From RGIG8767 sp964386235 (GTDB taxonomy: Bacteria; Bacillota; Clostridia; Lachnospirales; Lachnospiraceae), in the NCBI GenBank assembly GCA_964386235.1, contig CAYLSH010000082.1, positions 1-9,004 of the forward strand: 9,004 bases of DNA, in the 5' to 3' direction. The notes beneath the pieces are model-generated. The model was not told the origin of the DNA. It ran no database searches and was given only the letters and a program-made list of their open reading frames with translations. Below are positions 7,552 to 9,004 of this stretch, in pieces. Both the position numbers and the translations under genes were made by a program. Numbering within the stretch: position 1 is the first letter of the stretch; every line of letters starts with the position of its first letter.

Positions 7552-9004
7552 ACAGCTTTATCTCCTTCTGTCTGAGTATTGCTCTGTAAATAACGCAATA
7601 AATCATCTCTTACAGGCTTCCTCATATGCATTGTCACTTTCGCTATATCTTTTTCTACACCTTTATTGTCTTTCTTTTTCGCTGACTTTACATCTACAAT
7701 GTCAAATAATCCCATGTAGTAGAAATTCTTCTCTTTTTCACTCTTTTGTACTAACAAATGCTTACGTGTTGCAGTCGTAACCTTATGCATATACTTACTG
7801 TTAATACCATTTCCAATCTGAGAATCCCATTTAAAAATTACACTATCTTCAAATGCATCTGCATAGTCAGGCTTACCATCAACATATAGTTTCTCTACGT
7901 CTGTACTTTCCTCTTTGTGATATGTAACAAAAATGAACACATCCTCACCGATTCGATACATTCCGAACATTATTGATGATAAATCTTTTCCACAATTCAT
8001 AAGTAAGCTAACATCACGTCTTGAGTATTTTTCATATAACACAAAAGGACAATCATCATGTTTTTCAATGCGATATTTTTCATTATAACGCCTTAATCCA
8101 ACTTCAATAATATCTTCAACTTGTCGTTTAAACTCTGTTCGCTTCAGACGTTCCGCAAATCCCGTCATTCTTCGGAGAAATCTTGCATCATCATTGTTAA
8201 TTATATCAATATGACAATACTTTCTGTACTCATTGTCGTTAATGGTAAAACTTCCTTTCAAAACATCTACCGCATTAGAAAAAGACTCCATATCAACAAC
8301 ATAATCATATTCTATTTGCAACTCACTCATAATATCATCTGTCTGTATAACTTCTTGATTTAAAAAACGCTTCAAAATTTCAAGTTCATAAGGCCTTACT
8401 CCGGATAATACCGTTTTCGTTAGATATTCAAGTGTAGTGATTTCATCCTCCGTTATTTTTCCTACAAATAATTCCTTTTCTACTTCCTCTAAAAATTTCT
8501 GATACGGTCCATATTCCCTTGCAATAACCAGCGGGTCCACCTCTCCATTATCATAAAAATCTACCAGATAAGGAATACGTCCCAGCCTATTCTTTAAGTT
8601 TTTATAGCTGAACTTGATAATGGATTTCATTCCCTTAATCCTGTCAATAGACGAGAATATTTTATCCTTTGCAATCTCATCAAAGTGTACTGTAGAAGCA
8701 CCGGGAATTGTAGTGTTACCACTAATAACATACTTTCGGATAATGTCCGGATTATAAGAACGATCTCCGGAAAGTGCCACCGGAATCATAAAGTTATTGT
8801 TATAGTTTCCGATAAAGTCAAGAATTACAACATATTCCTTCCCCTCTGCTTTACGCAATCCACGACCAAGCTGTTGAATGAATACAATTGGAGATTCCGT
8901 CGGTCGAAGCATAATAACTTGATTTACCTCGACTATATCAACACCCTCATTTAGGATTTCTACAGAGAAAATATAGTCAAGCGGTTGCATATTTTCTGTC
9001 GCAT
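7548..9004 (-). CDS. DEAD/DEAH-type SF2 helicase with DUF3427 tail, partial (5' end outside window)
   Basis: This is the C-terminal part, about 485 residues, of a superfamily 2 helicase. The frame is still open at the window edge, so the ATG at 8990 is an internal methionine. Counting from that Met, residues 5-50 are the end of RecA-like domain 2: motif V FSVEILNEGVDI (8-19) and motif VI QQLGRGLRK (39-47) with the arginine finger region, followed by YVVILDFIGNY. The remaining 400 or so residues match a DUF3427-type C-terminal region, ending in YYMGLFDIVDVKSA and the acidic-basic tail. Complete relatives often carry a phospholipase-D-like nuclease domain and a DEAD/DEAH motor upstream; whether this one does cannot be seen. 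It is coupled to the NUDIX gene by an ATGA overlap. Helicase identity is firm and the DUF3427 assignment is likely. A role in defence or repair is an inference from family and neighbourhood. Confidence 0.9.
   Translation of the reverse strand, partial: ATENMQPLDYIFSVEILNEGVDIVEVNQVIMLRPTESPIVFIQQLGRGLRKAEGKEYVVILDFIGNYNNNFMIPVALSGDRSYNPDIIRKYVISGNTTIPGASTVHFDEIAKDKIFSSIDRIKGMKSIIKFSYKNLKNRLGRIPYLVDFYDNGEVDPLVIAREYGPYQKFLEEVEKELFVGKITEDEITTLEYLTKTVLSGVRPYELEILKRFLNQEVIQTDDIMSELQIEYDYVVDMESFSNAVDVLKGSFTINDNEYRKYCHIDIINNDDARFLRRMTGFAERLKRTEFKRQVEDIIEVGLRRYNEKYRIEKHDDCPFVLYEKYSRRDVSLLMNCGKDLSSIMFGMYRIGEDVFIFVTYHKEESTDVEKLYVDGKPDYADAFEDSVIFKWDSQIGNGINSKYMHKVTTATRKHLLVQKSEKEKNFYYMGLFDIVDVKSAKKKDNKGVEKDIAKVTMHMRKPVRDDLLRYLQSNTQTEGDKAV
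7562..7567 (-). promoter_or_regulatory. Ribosome binding site of the NUDIX gene inside the helicase gene
   Basis: AAGGAG is encoded by the last codons of the helicase, 10 nt before the NUDIX ATG. Together with the ATGA overlap it supports translational coupling. Confidence 0.75.

Noticed and set aside
1..9004. CRISPR arrays, tRNA or rRNA genes, insertion sequence ends
   Set aside because: No regularly spaced repeats, cloverleaf-like segments, or transposase genes with terminal inverted repeats were seen.

Overview
The window is low-GC DNA with strong AGGAGG-like ribosome sites, tightly overlapping genes and Bacillota-style protein sequences. It is most likely from a Clostridia-class bacterium of the Lachnospiraceae type; the lineage is an inference from composition and protein flavour, not from a marker gene. 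Every supported gene lies on the minus strand, so transcription runs from position 9004 toward position 1.

Region by region, in the direction of transcription: (1) 9004-7548 is the C-terminal part of a superfamily 2 helicase with a DUF3427-type tail; its N-terminus lies outside the window. (2) 7551-7138 is a MutT-like NUDIX hydrolase, joined to the helicase by an ATGA stop/start overlap. (3) 7137-6979 is a short intergenic stretch with a well-formed sigma-70/sigma-A type promoter (TTGATT, 17 nt, TATAAT) pointing toward the downstream genes. (4) 6978-6523 is a decayed fragment of a DUF4143-type AAA ATPase. Only the C-terminal third remains, and it carries an in-frame TGA where relatives have an arginine. 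(5) 6488-8 is a complete four-gene Wadjet operon, jetA-jetB-jetC-jetD. The JetA type points to subtype II.

Wadjet is a known anti-plasmid defence system. JetA (kleisin, MukF-like), JetB (KITE subunit, MukE-like) and JetC (SMC ATPase, MukB-like) form a condensin-like loop extruder. JetD carries a TOPRIM nuclease centre that cleaves small circular DNA once extrusion stalls. All four genes are intact here: JetC has Walker A, signature and Walker B motifs, and JetD keeps its TOPRIM acidic residues. The genes overlap by 1, 14 and 17 nt, and the 3' ends of jetA and jetB encode the ribosome sites of the next gene, which suggests translational coupling and fixed stoichiometry. The helicase-NUDIX pair and the ATPase remnant beside Wadjet give the locus the look of a defence island, but a defence role for the pair is not shown by the sequence.
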